Source of the DNA: Paenibacillus barcinonensis
GTDB taxonomy: Bacteria; Bacillota; Bacilli; Paenibacillales; Paenibacillaceae
DNA: 64,000 bases
Assembly (NCBI RefSeq): GCF_003217495.1
Contig: NZ_QJSW01000007.1
Span: 62,001-126,000, forward strand
Reading direction: 5' to 3'
A model generated the notes under the pieces. The model did not search any database. It saw nothing but the letters and a program-made list of their open reading frames with translations, and was not told where the DNA came from. The position numbers and the translations under genes are program-made. Positions 17,838-24,724 of this stretch are shown one piece after another. Within the stretch, counting starts at the first letter, position 1; each line of letters starts with the position of its first letter.

Positions 17838-19097
17838 TTACTTCTCCTTAGATTCTACTATACGGGCGTCAGTATAATCATGTAATAAGGATATTAAATT
17901 CCTCTTTTTTTGAGTTCCTCCACCAGTACCAGATATTGTGATGTAAATTTGTTCTGAGACTTCTGAGAAATAGAAGGTGAAGATATGAGATTTTTTATTA
18001 ATAATGAAAGAAACCTTTACTTTTTTCACAGTGGAATCAGGAATAAGTAGGGATAATGTTACATTTCTAGACGTATCCTCAAGCGATTGAATCAAGGAGA
18101 TTTCTCCAGATTTCTTTTCAACCGTTATTAAAGGTTTTCCGGGAAGTGGGGCGACAAACTCAATTAAATTAAGTTGTACACCAGGAACACTATCGACCAA
18201 TAGGGATTGGAGAAATGCTTGAAATACTTCAGAAGAGTTACCATTGCTACGTTTCACATAGTTAGCAGGCAGCCGTTGATCAAGATTAATGATAATATTA
18301 TTTGCAATGGTTTGATAGACTTCTTCTTTTACGATACTGACCGCTCGCACTCTAAGATCTTTAAGAGTTGGGCTAAATCTAAAAACTATTAGATCCGCAT
18401 TCATATCTACAATGTATTTCTGAAAAGTTCTTAAGCCTCCCCGTTGAGATTCTCGAAGGATAAAAATTAAAATTTCATTGTTATAGTGGAGAATTTTCAA
18501 GCAAGTGCTTGACAAATTTGTAGAATTAGATAATTCATAACGTTCTAATATGCCGTTAACAAGATCAGTAGTGATTGTGGGATCTACAATTCCCGTTTGC
18601 TCTATCTGGCGTAATTCAGCTTGCTTGAGTGGATCTGATATGGTCTCCATATCCATTAACAGAAGATATTCTTCATAAGCAAACTTCTCGCATCTGCTGA
18701 CTAAATAGCTCATCTGTAATAGTTCTATATCAATTTGTGATAACATAAAGGCATAGATTGTGCGATTCAATTTGTTTGCCTTTTCAACTTCTTCCAATAA
18801 TCCACGTTGGACTAGTCCCTCTTTAAGATATTCTATAGCTATCTCCCCGGTTAATTGGGAAGTAAATTCTTTGAGATAGCCAATTGATAAGATATCCATT
18901 TTCGTCAGACTAGTTAGAGGCCGTGGGAGTTCATTTGTTTTTGATACACCAAAGGGTTCTAAAATAGAAATTTTGATCTGTTTAGGGAGCGAGTCCAATA
19001 ATTTAATGTAATCGTCTTCAATAAGAAGCCTATTTTTCACTCCCTCGCAATCTGTTTCTAGCACGTCCTGCCATATCTCTTCTGTTATCATTTTCAA
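17838..19097 (-). CDS. Unknown 419-residue protein, first gene of a minus-strand pair
   Basis: No family recognised. The N-terminal 180 residues are rich in predicted helices (IAIEYLKEGLVQRGLLEEVEKANKL without long hydrophobic runs), and the C-terminal 230 residues alternate short strands, with a Gly-rich turn (SGTGGGTQKKRN) near the end. There are no membrane segments, nucleotide-binding loops or catalytic motifs I can name. It is followed after two bases by the putative nuclease gene, suggesting a two-component complex. Codon use is AT-rich like the rest of the island. Possible jobs include substrate sensing or regulating the partner, but this is conjecture. Confidence 0.6.
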   Translation of the reverse strand: MKMITEEIWQDVLETDCEGVKNRLLIEDDYIKLLDSLPKQIKISILEPFGVSKTNELPRPLTSLTKMDILSIGYLKEFTSQLTGEIAIEYLKEGLVQRGLLEEVEKANKLNRTIYAFMLSQIDIELLQMSYLVSRCEKFAYEEYLLLMDMETISDPLKQAELRQIEQTGIVDPTITTDLVNGILERYELSNSTNLSSTCLKILHYNNEILIFILRESQRGGLRTFQKYIVDMNADLIVFRFSPTLKDLRVRAVSIVKEEVYQTIANNIIINLDQRLPANYVKRSNGNSSEVFQAFLQSLLVDSVPGVQLNLIEFVAPLPGKPLITVEKKSGEISLIQSLEDTSRNVTLSLLIPDSTVKKVKVSFIINKKSHIFTFYFSEVSEQIYITISGTGGGTQKKRNLISLLHDYTDARIVESKEK

Positions 19098-19259
19098 TCA
19101 TTCAATGTTAGAGCGAATTGCAACATTCATATCTACACCACCCACTAAAATTTTCTAATAAGATACACTATACTACAGATTGTGAAATTCTTGAAGCTAA
19201 GTAAGCAGACACTAAATATTTGAATTTAAGTACAATTTAAAAGGAAAGGACTGATATAA

Positions 19260-20627
19260 GTGGGGATACATACTTTAGCGAAAGGTATTGATCTAATAGC
19301 GGCTATTCAAAAGCTGGGCATTATACTTGATTATCATGTTATTTCCGAATCTCCTGTGAAAAAAGGAGAAACCCATCAAGCAGTAGATGTAGCCTGGTTT
19401 ATTGATAAAGAAGATACTAACTATCCAATAATGATTTTCGAAGTGGAAAGTTATTTAACTAATGCTTCAGCAGCGAATCCACTTAAGATATTCAGCAAGT
19501 CGAATCATTATTTTGAGAAGCCACTATTCTTTTTTCATATCTTTGTAAAATCTGGTGATGATCCAGCGGTACTTAAGGATCTCGAGTATCAATATGGAAG
19601 AAATAACTATAGGATTTATGAGATATGCAAAGGGGATTTGAACAAATTGATACTGGATGTGATATCACAGCATAGGAGAATTAATAAGTATATTAATATA
19701 CAGGGCTTAATGAAGCTATTTAATTTTGGTGAATATTGGGAAGAGATTAATATAACAGATGTGCTTGTACACATAGAAAATTTGTATAAGCAAAGTTGGA
19801 ACGAAATTTTTCCAATTTATGCAGATTTGGCTCAACAACTTCCGAGCATGCACAATGAGTTCACTAGATTCTTGGATAAAAAAATGAATAATGGTTTTAA
19901 TTGTAATGATAATTATGAAGATTATATAGCGTATCATTTTTCTAATGGAATTTATTTAGCTGTTTTATTTTGTGTCAAGAGAGATAACGCATATCTTTTT
20001 ATGTTCAAGGACTGGCAAGAGAACAGTAGCTATATGGAGATGATTGGTCCATATTTTGGTTTGAGTAGAGATTATGATGAGTTCATTGAAGATTGTTCAG
20101 GGGCTTATTTAGGTATGTTAGCGGTTCTATTTAAACATCAGTCTGATGGCGTGAAATATATACTCAAGCAAAGTATTAAAATTCTAGAAAGGATGAAAGG
20201 GCATCCTGATAAGATTGTTTTTTACAACGCCATCTGGGCGTTGCATATTGCTGCTACGTGTGACATTTGTGAGCAGGAATATAACTACATTAGAGATTTT
20301 ATAAATCAAAGGGGGAAAGTAAATAAACATTGGATAGAAGAACCTCTATCCGCATTGGACAATACAACTATGGATAATAATGAAAGTCACTCAATCGAAT
20401 ACGAATATATTTCTGATTTAGAAACGTTCAGATTAGAGTTCGGGCATAGTGATATCATAGATTCAAAAATATATAAACAAGAAGCAGTTTCATTAGCTAT
20501 TCGAATGCTTAGTGATTTGGATTGTTGGTCTGAACGACGGTCTAAACCTGTTCCCGATCAAGATTGTGCAAAAAGCTGGGGAACTGGAATAATCAACTGT
20601 TTGCATTTTAATGATAATGACGAATAA
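19260..20627 (+). CDS. Unknown protein with nuclease-like N-terminus
   Basis: A 455-residue protein from GTG 19260, preceded by AAAGGAAAGGA. The N-terminus (residues 8-130) resembles a PD-(D/E)XK fold: Asp43 in VDVAWF, then IMIFEVESY with Glu61-Val-Glu63 in place of the usual E-x-K, then a helix and a strand (PLFFFHIFV). The Lys-to-Glu change may mean it is inactive or binds metal differently. The remaining 320 residues are mainly helical and not recognised. It diverges from the unknown minus-strand pair, sharing a short AT-rich promoter region, so it could belong to that system. Confidence 0.55.
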   Translation: MGIHTLAKGIDLIAAIQKLGIILDYHVISESPVKKGETHQAVDVAWFIDKEDTNYPIMIFEVESYLTNASAANPLKIFSKSNHYFEKPLFFFHIFVKSGDDPAVLKDLEYQYGRNNYRIYEICKGDLNKLILDVISQHRRINKYINIQGLMKLFNFGEYWEEINITDVLVHIENLYKQSWNEIFPIYADLAQQLPSMHNEFTRFLDKKMNNGFNCNDNYEDYIAYHFSNGIYLAVLFCVKRDNAYLFMFKDWQENSSYMEMIGPYFGLSRDYDEFIEDCSGAYLGMLAVLFKHQSDGVKYILKQSIKILERMKGHPDKIVFYNAIWALHIAATCDICEQEYNYIRDFINQRGKVNKHWIEEPLSALDNTTMDNNESHSIEYEYISDLETFRLEFGHSDIIDSKIYKQEAVSLAIRMLSDLDCWSERRSKPVPDQDCAKSWGTGIINCLHFNDNDE

Positions 20628-20641
20628 CCTACATAATTTTT

Positions 20642-21043
20642 TCACTTGTGGTAAGGATGATTATTTATGATCCTATATGCTCGATAAACTTGCTCGAATA
20701 GTATAGTTGTTTTTAAGCCAACATCCATCTCCATCTGACTTAAAGTCACTATATCATGGTGGGGGAAATCGTTTCCACCTATAACAATGGAAACATCCGA
20801 GGAGCCTGTCAAAGCCCAATTATCTATTTTGGATGCAAGATCTTCTGATGAAATGGGCTGCTCAGTAGTCGAGACGGCAATGACAAAGGAATTCGACCTG
20901 AGTTTGCTTTGAAGTTGCTCCTCTTTTTTTATGTGGATCAATTTTATATCACAGTATCTGCTTAATCTCTTCTCATATTCTTTAATAGCCTCAAGATAAA
21001 ACTTTTCTATTTTGTCACCTACAGCAAAGACCTTAAACTTCAT
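20642..21043 (-). CDS. Divergent RlmH-like SPOUT methyltransferase carried by the island
   Basis: A 133-residue RlmH homologue, shorter than the host copy. It keeps the opening (KFKVFAVGDKIEKFYLEAIKEYEKRL), the knot glycine pair in VSIVIGGNDF, and the ending LFEQVYRAYRIINNHPYHK with the Tyr-His-Lys tail. It lacks the highly conserved [15 protein letters not shown] stretch of the host enzyme, where it has MEMDVGLKTTILFEQ. It could replace the host RlmH damaged by integration, or have a different target. ATG 21043 is preceded by GAGG. It sits 0.55 kb inside attR. Confidence 0.85.
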   Translation of the reverse strand: MKFKVFAVGDKIEKFYLEAIKEYEKRLSRYCDIKLIHIKKEEQLQSKLRSNSFVIAVSTTEQPISSEDLASKIDNWALTGSSDVSIVIGGNDFPHHDIVTLSQMEMDVGLKTTILFEQVYRAYRIINNHPYHK

Positions 21044-21149
21044 GTTAATACCTCATCATTAGATTTTATGGAGTACATTATTTGTTTAGTTGTTTGATCA
21101 ATTAGTTAGAGGAAATGGTCTGCTAAACAGCTGGCTATCAGTAGAATAA

Positions 21150-21460
21150 TCAGTCAGGTATCATCAGGGCTTCAACTTCCGCTATAGACAGTTTCGTGGC
21201 CGTAACAACAATTGAGACTTCAACTCCAAGTTTCAGAAGCTCTTTAGCCATCTCAAGTGCCTTCTTTTGTTCGCCGCGAGTCTCTCCTTCAGCAATTACA
21301 CTCTCAATAGAAGCTTTATCATGCAAATGTCTCTGTCTATATTCATGCAATTGGCGGGTCTCGGCATCCATTTGAAGAAACTGCAACGTATCCGTTACCT
21401 TGCTTTATGTGGATTCGTTCATCAGCAGCATCTCCAAATTGATTGTATTAGTATACCATG
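21150..21460 (-). pseudogene. C-terminal remnant of an Rpn-family recombination-promoting nuclease
   Basis: The 78-codon frame (ETRQLHEYRQRHLHDKAS, GETRGEQKKALEMAKELL, then a terminal helix pair) is the C-terminal tail typical of Rpn/PD-(D/E)XK transposase-like nucleases. Homology continues upstream across an in-frame TAA at about 21415, and the catalytic N-terminal domain is missing. It is a decayed copy. Confidence 0.7.
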
Positions 21461-21484
21461 TCGATGACGCTTTAGACATAACAA

Positions 21485-21520
21485 GCAGACATGCCAACAC
21501 GATGGTTAGGGCATGTCTGC
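21485..21520. terminator. Strong hairpin near the right end of the island
   Basis: GCAGACATGCC pairs with GGCATGTCTGC across a 14-base loop, followed by a T-rich stretch (GATATTGTTCTCTTTT). It may isolate island transcription from the host at attR. Confidence 0.6.
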
Positions 21521-21590
21521 GATATTGTTCTCTTTTCAAGTATAAATTACTGTAATGGTAAGTAATCTGAGTTTACCCTATCAATAGATA

Positions 21591-21602
21591 CGGTGAACCG
21601 TA
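21591..21602 (+). other. attR, right junction, followed by the displaced end of rlmH
   Basis: CGGTGAACCGTA again, here followed by CCACAAGTAA. Read in the rlmH frame this is Gly-Glu-Pro-Tyr-His-Lys-stop, the expected natural ending of the gene. To the left the island sequence GATACGGT completes one half of the att palindrome. A joined circle would carry GATACGGTGAACCGTATC, an 18-base dyad around GA. Confidence 0.9.
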
Positions 21603-22218
21603 CCACAAGTAACGGCAAGTTTTTTGTAGAAAAACTCACAGGAGCCTGTATTTGCATCATGTGGACCGTAGGAGCGGGGTAGGTCATACTCGGGTCGGAA
21701 CGTTGTGCAAACGGGCTTGTGTGAGTTTATTTGTGCTGCAGATGATGTATTAAATAGATAACGCCGCCAATTACGACTCCAAAAATAATGCCTGTCTCTC
21801 CAAAACCTAAAGAGACACGAAGAAGATCTCCTGCATTGTTTCACAGTCGCATGACCAACGGCTTGCTGGAAGGGATAAGTGGGCTGATCCAAGCCGCAAA
21901 GAGAAAGGCGCGAACTCCACCATCGGTTTCAGTTGAGAGCGTCTAGCCCAACCCATCCATTTCCGTAAACATATTATCGTTACTGCTTAATGAGGTCCAC
22001 ATCGTCATTACCCCCTATTTAAGTTATTTACTAGGGAGTATCGACAACTCCTCTATTAAACAGACATCTGGCATTCACTACAGCGAGGAAACGTTTTTTT
22101 TCCTGGTTGCCGAAATCGGGAATATAGTAATTCAACATTGTACGCTAAAAGTGAGCTGTTTCGAGTTCAGTCAGAGGAATTGCCGCAATTGCAGTGTTCT
22201 CCTAGGATAACGCCGCAA
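21603..22218. other. Region right of attR: displaced rlmH tail and degenerate sequence
   Basis: After the last rlmH codons come an imperfect inverted repeat (AACTCACAGGAGCCTG at 21632 against CGGGCTTGTGTGAGTT at about 21713) and a broken minus-strand reading frame, listed separately. From 22010 to 22218 I see no gene; the motif GCCGCAATT occurs twice (about 22181 and 22211). Confidence 0.4.
21727..22008 (-). pseudogene. Broken small membrane-protein gene
   Basis: ATG 22008 is preceded by a good AGGGGG, but the frame stops after 21 codons. The same frame continues past two stops into a convincing membrane segment (FGETGIIFGVVIGGVIYLIHHLQ) and ends at 21727. This suggests a decayed gene originally downstream of rlmH. 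No family recognised. Confidence 0.3.
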
Positions 22219-22632
22219 TTATCTAGTATTTACTATGTCTTCTTTCGTAAGTTCTTGGTATAGAGTAAGTTTCTCTTCGGCGAGAGAAATCATGTAATCA
22301 ATTTCTTGCCGCCTGGATTCCAGTCCCATCAGATGCTTCTCAAGGATTTCAATCCGCTTTTTTAGAGTGGGATTATAATTAGAAGGATTCTCCCCTTGTT
22401 GAATTTTATCCATTACACAGCCCTCACGAGTAAACTCCGTAATCTCCTCAAGTGATAAGCCTAGTTTTTTAAGTTTGTTTAGACATTGAATGTAGGAAAC
22501 CTCGCTTTCTTTGTAGACACGTGCCCCTCCATTACTACGCTTGGGTTCATGTAGGACCCCGATTTTTTCATAGTAACGAATCGTATAAGGAGTTAATCCT
22601 GTTTTTTCTGACACTTGACTTATTGTAAGCAT
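22219..22632 (-). CDS. MerR-family transcriptional regulator
   Basis: A 137-residue regulator with the N-terminal winged helix-turn-helix of MerR (ISQVSEKTGLTPYTIRYYEKIGVL at residues 3-26), a second HTH part (RVYKESEVSYIQCLNKLKKLGLSLEEI) and a long C-terminal dimerisation helix (about 80-120). Only one Cys (in REGCVMD) lies in the effector region, so it is not a typical metal sensor; the closest style is the AdhR/YraB or drug-responsive group. ATG follows GGAGGG. It diverges from the hydrolase gene at 22804 and probably controls it through the dyad described next. Confidence 0.88.
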   Translation of the reverse strand: MLTISQVSEKTGLTPYTIRYYEKIGVLHEPKRSNGGARVYKESEVSYIQCLNKLKKLGLSLEEITEFTREGCVMDKIQQGENPSNYNPTLKKRIEILEKHLMGLESRRQEIDYMISLAEEKLTLYQELTKEDIVNTR

Positions 22633-22753
22633 CCGATTTCTGTCCCTCCTTTTTAATGCTGATATTGAAGAATAGTATACAGCCTTCAGTCAACTCAAAG
22701 CCAATGTTTACAACTGACCCTAACCTCACCCTGAATAATCTATTGACTTCCAG

Positions 22754-22784
22754 TTGACTCTAACTTGTAAGTTAACTTTACTAA
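22754..22784 (+). promoter_or_regulatory. MerR-type promoter with operator dyad
   Basis: TTGACT (22754-22759) and a weak -10, TACTAA (22779-22784), are 19 bases apart, the over-long spacing characteristic of MerR-activated promoters. The spacer contains the dyad TAACTT-GT-AAGTTA (22761-22774). It lies in front of the hydrolase gene and about 120 bases from the divergent merR gene. Confidence 0.65.
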
Positions 22785-22803
22785 AAGTTAAAGGGGTGTA
22801 ACA

Positions 22804-23748
22804 ATGAACAACGAATATTTCACAATTCAACAAGCATCAGATGGTATCTGGGGGGCTATTTCGGTTCCAGGTAGCGGTTCTCTAGGGAATGCAGCAATTA
22901 TTGATCTTGGGGATTTAACTGTTGTAGTGGATACAACCAACCTGCCGCATTCGGGTGCTTTGTTACGTCATACTGCTGAACAATTAACAAACAAACCGGT
23001 TAAATATGTAGTGAATACACATTTTCATGGAGATCATGTCAACGGCAATCAGGAATTTATGAAGAGCGAATTTATATCTACCGTTTGGACAAGAGATTTG
23101 CTTTCTGATATGGGTAAAGTGAATATTGAATTGATGCAGCAAAATATTCAAAAGTTAATAACTAGCCTAAATCATGTGCGTTTAAATCAAAGAGATCCCC
23201 ATATGCTAACTGAAATCGACTATGATCTTTCCGTACAGCGAGCCCTTTATGATGCCATCCCTTCCCTTTGCAGGGTGATACCCACGATAACTTTTGACGA
23301 CAAACTCGTCATTCAAGGAACAAAGCGAACAATCGAGGTTTTATCTTACGGAGGCGGTCATTCTTTAAGTGATGCTGTTGTGTACGTTCCAGAAGAGCAA
23401 ACTTTGATCGCTGGTGATTTAATATCGACTAAAACCATTCCGGTCATACCCTACGGTAATCCATACGCTTGGATACGCATCCTTAAACGCATTCGCAAAG
23501 ACCTCAAGGTCGATACTATCGTTCCAGGACACGGAGATGTATCTACTTCAGATCGAATCACGGATGTCATACGCTTTTTGGAGACAACGATCACTTATGT
23601 TTCTGGAGCTGTACAAAGCGGGGAATCAGAGTCTTACTGGCTAGAACAAGGGGTGTTAAAAGGCTATGAGGATTGGCATCTGCCCCAGTACTTCAGATGG
23701 AACTTTCGTTGGCTCTTTAACAGTATGCTTGTTCAAAACAACAGATGA
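22804..23748 (+). CDS. Metallo-beta-lactamase-fold hydrolase
   Basis: A 314-residue MBL-superfamily enzyme. The zinc motif Thr-His-Phe-His-Gly-Asp-His is at about residues 75-81, a further His is in YGGGHSLSD, an Asp in IAGD, and the last His in VPGHGD. There is no signal peptide, so it is cytoplasmic, which argues against a true beta-lactamase; glyoxalase-II-like or lactonase-like activity is possible. It has a ribosome binding site AAAGGGGTG. The divergent MerR regulator suggests induction by a toxic small molecule. Confidence 0.85.
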   Translation: MNNEYFTIQQASDGIWGAISVPGSGSLGNAAIIDLGDLTVVVDTTNLPHSGALLRHTAEQLTNKPVKYVVNTHFHGDHVNGNQEFMKSEFISTVWTRDLLSDMGKVNIELMQQNIQKLITSLNHVRLNQRDPHMLTEIDYDLSVQRALYDAIPSLCRVIPTITFDDKLVIQGTKRTIEVLSYGGGHSLSDAVVYVPEEQTLIAGDLISTKTIPVIPYGNPYAWIRILKRIRKDLKVDTIVPGHGDVSTSDRITDVIRFLETTITYVSGAVQSGESESYWLEQGVLKGYEDWHLPQYFRWNFRWLFNSMLVQNNR

Positions 23749-23795
23749 GACAACAAGCAATGCTGTTTGAAGTATACCCTATAATTTACGTGAAG

Positions 23796-23824
23796 AAGGC
23801 ACCCAGATGGGCGCCTTTGATTTC
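23796..23824 (+). terminator. Terminator after the MBL-fold hydrolase
   Basis: AAGGCACCC-AGAT-GGGCGCCTT stem (one mismatch) followed by TGATTT. Confidence 0.7.
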
Positions 23825-23836
23825 GCTCTATAGATG

Positions 23837-23854
23837 ATACGGTAAACCGTATTA
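23837..23854. other. Second att-like palindrome
   Basis: GATACGGTAAACCGTATT differs at only two of 18 positions from the dyad GATACGGTGAACCGTATC reconstructed for the island's attP. The central dinucleotide is AA in place of GA. Preceding bases also resemble attR (TAGAT just before). It lies 2.25 kb right of attR. Confidence 0.5.
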
Positions 23855-24047
23855 ATGGATATTGTTAATATGATGGCCCATTAAAGGGATCAGTTTCAGA
23901 AAATAGTTCGTCATTAAGAATAACAGTTGTATGTAATTTCAAAAACTTCAATAAATCCGGATTATCAGATTCCATAACTTGTTGAATCATTCGAAGATTC
24001 TTTGCATTCGCTCGATGCTTCTTTGCTTCTCCGTGTTATTAGATTGT

Positions 24048-24165
24048 CTACAAACTCAGACAAGCCACACCATGGTGGTTGCCAGACCAAAAAGCCTTGA
24101 GCATGCAAGCTAATTTATCATAGCGAGTTGCTAGGCGGGAATAGGTTTTCACTTTATTGAATCTC
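24048..24165 (-). pseudogene. 3' fragment of an IS5-type transposase gene
   Basis: About 38 codons encode VKTYSRLATRYDKLACML, close to the C-terminal signature (R-x-x-T-R-Y-D-K-L-A) of IS5/IS4-like DDE transposases. The rest of the gene is absent and the ending after it is divergent. Confidence 0.5.
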
Positions 24166-24209
24166 GCGGAAATTTATAAACTCACTGGATATCTGAGGGA
24201 ATTTTTGTT

Positions 24210-24610
24210 ATGTCAGCGAAGAAAGAAGCTGTTCGTCTGAGAGTGAAAGAAGGTTGGGCGTACAGTTCGATCATGAAGAAGGTTGGGATGAAGAGCGAGA
24301 GCCAGATTATTACATGGGTTCGTAAAAGCCAAAATGGAGAGAGTTTTGAGGATTACCGTGGACGTTGGACGAAGAAGCATTGTAGTAGTGCAGAATAATA
24401 AAATGCTTATCTGAAAGCACAGGTAGAATATCTAAAAAAGCTCAATCCAAATTTGCACGGAGAGGAAAGCTGGATTGCGAAGCCCGGTGCCAGTCTGTTC
24501 GAGAAATAAGCAAGTGGGCACCTGTGGTTTGGCTGTGTAAAATGGCTGAAATTTCGCGTGCAGGTTACTACAAATGGAAGAAAGGTGCTGTCCTCAGAGA
24601 GAAACGAGCA
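24210..24610 (+). pseudogene. IS3-family remnant (orfA and start of orfB)
   Basis: The 62-codon frame at 24210-24398 is an OrfA-type helix-turn-helix (KKEAVRLRVKEGWAYSSIMKKVGMKSESQIITWVRKSQ). After its stop the coiled-coil part continues in another frame (YLKAQVEYLKKLNP), and by 24480-24600 OrfB-like sequence appears (ISRAGYYKWKKG). No catalytic DDE domain remains and no clear terminal inverted repeats were found. Confidence 0.6.
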
Positions 24611-24626
24611 GATCGGTTCACCAACC

Positions 24627-24666
24627 AAAGCCTCTATCCCGATTATCGGAATAGAGGCTTTACCCA
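24627..24666. terminator. Bidirectional terminator
   Basis: AAAGCCTCTAT and ATAGAGGCTTT form an 11-bp stem with an inner CCGAT/ATCGG stem. It sits between the IS remnant and the converging beta-helix gene. Confidence 0.7.
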
Positions 24667-24724
24667 CAAAAAAGACCCCGTCACCTGAAATGACTGGGCC
24701 CTCATTATAAACTAAAATAATAAT

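Larger units (their letters stand above)
7061..21602. mobile_element. Integrated defence island in the 3' end of rlmH, about 14.5 kb
   Basis: The ends are defined by direct copies of CGGTGAACCGTA at 7061-7072 and 21591-21602. The right copy is followed by CCACAAGTAA, the expected natural end of rlmH, which shows that the target was split here. A large serine recombinase lies next to the left end and reads outward. The interior is visibly more AT-rich than the flanks. Cargo: Xre-type regulator, three nuclease-like or unknown genes, a PstI/BsuBI-type restriction-modification pair, an unknown two-gene operon, one more nuclease-like gene, a second RlmH, and an Rpn remnant. It uses the same target gene as staphylococcal SCC elements but has a single recombinase and no ccrA/ccrB pair. 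Confidence 0.9.
23749..24209. other. Degenerate region with terminator, att-like palindrome and IS fragment
   Basis: Beyond the hydrolase this stretch contains its terminator, a second att-like dyad at 23838, about 190 bases in which I see nothing, and a transposase fragment on the minus strand. The mixture suggests old insertion and deletion events. Confidence 0.45.

Noticed and set aside
7061..21602. Staphylococcal-type SCC element
   Set aside because: The target gene is the same, but there is one large serine recombinase at the very end, no ccrA/ccrB or ccrC arrangement, and a different core sequence.
22804..23748. Beta-lactamase resistance gene
   Set aside because: It has the MBL zinc motif but no signal peptide and lacks the overall look of class B lactamases; a general hydrolase is more likely.
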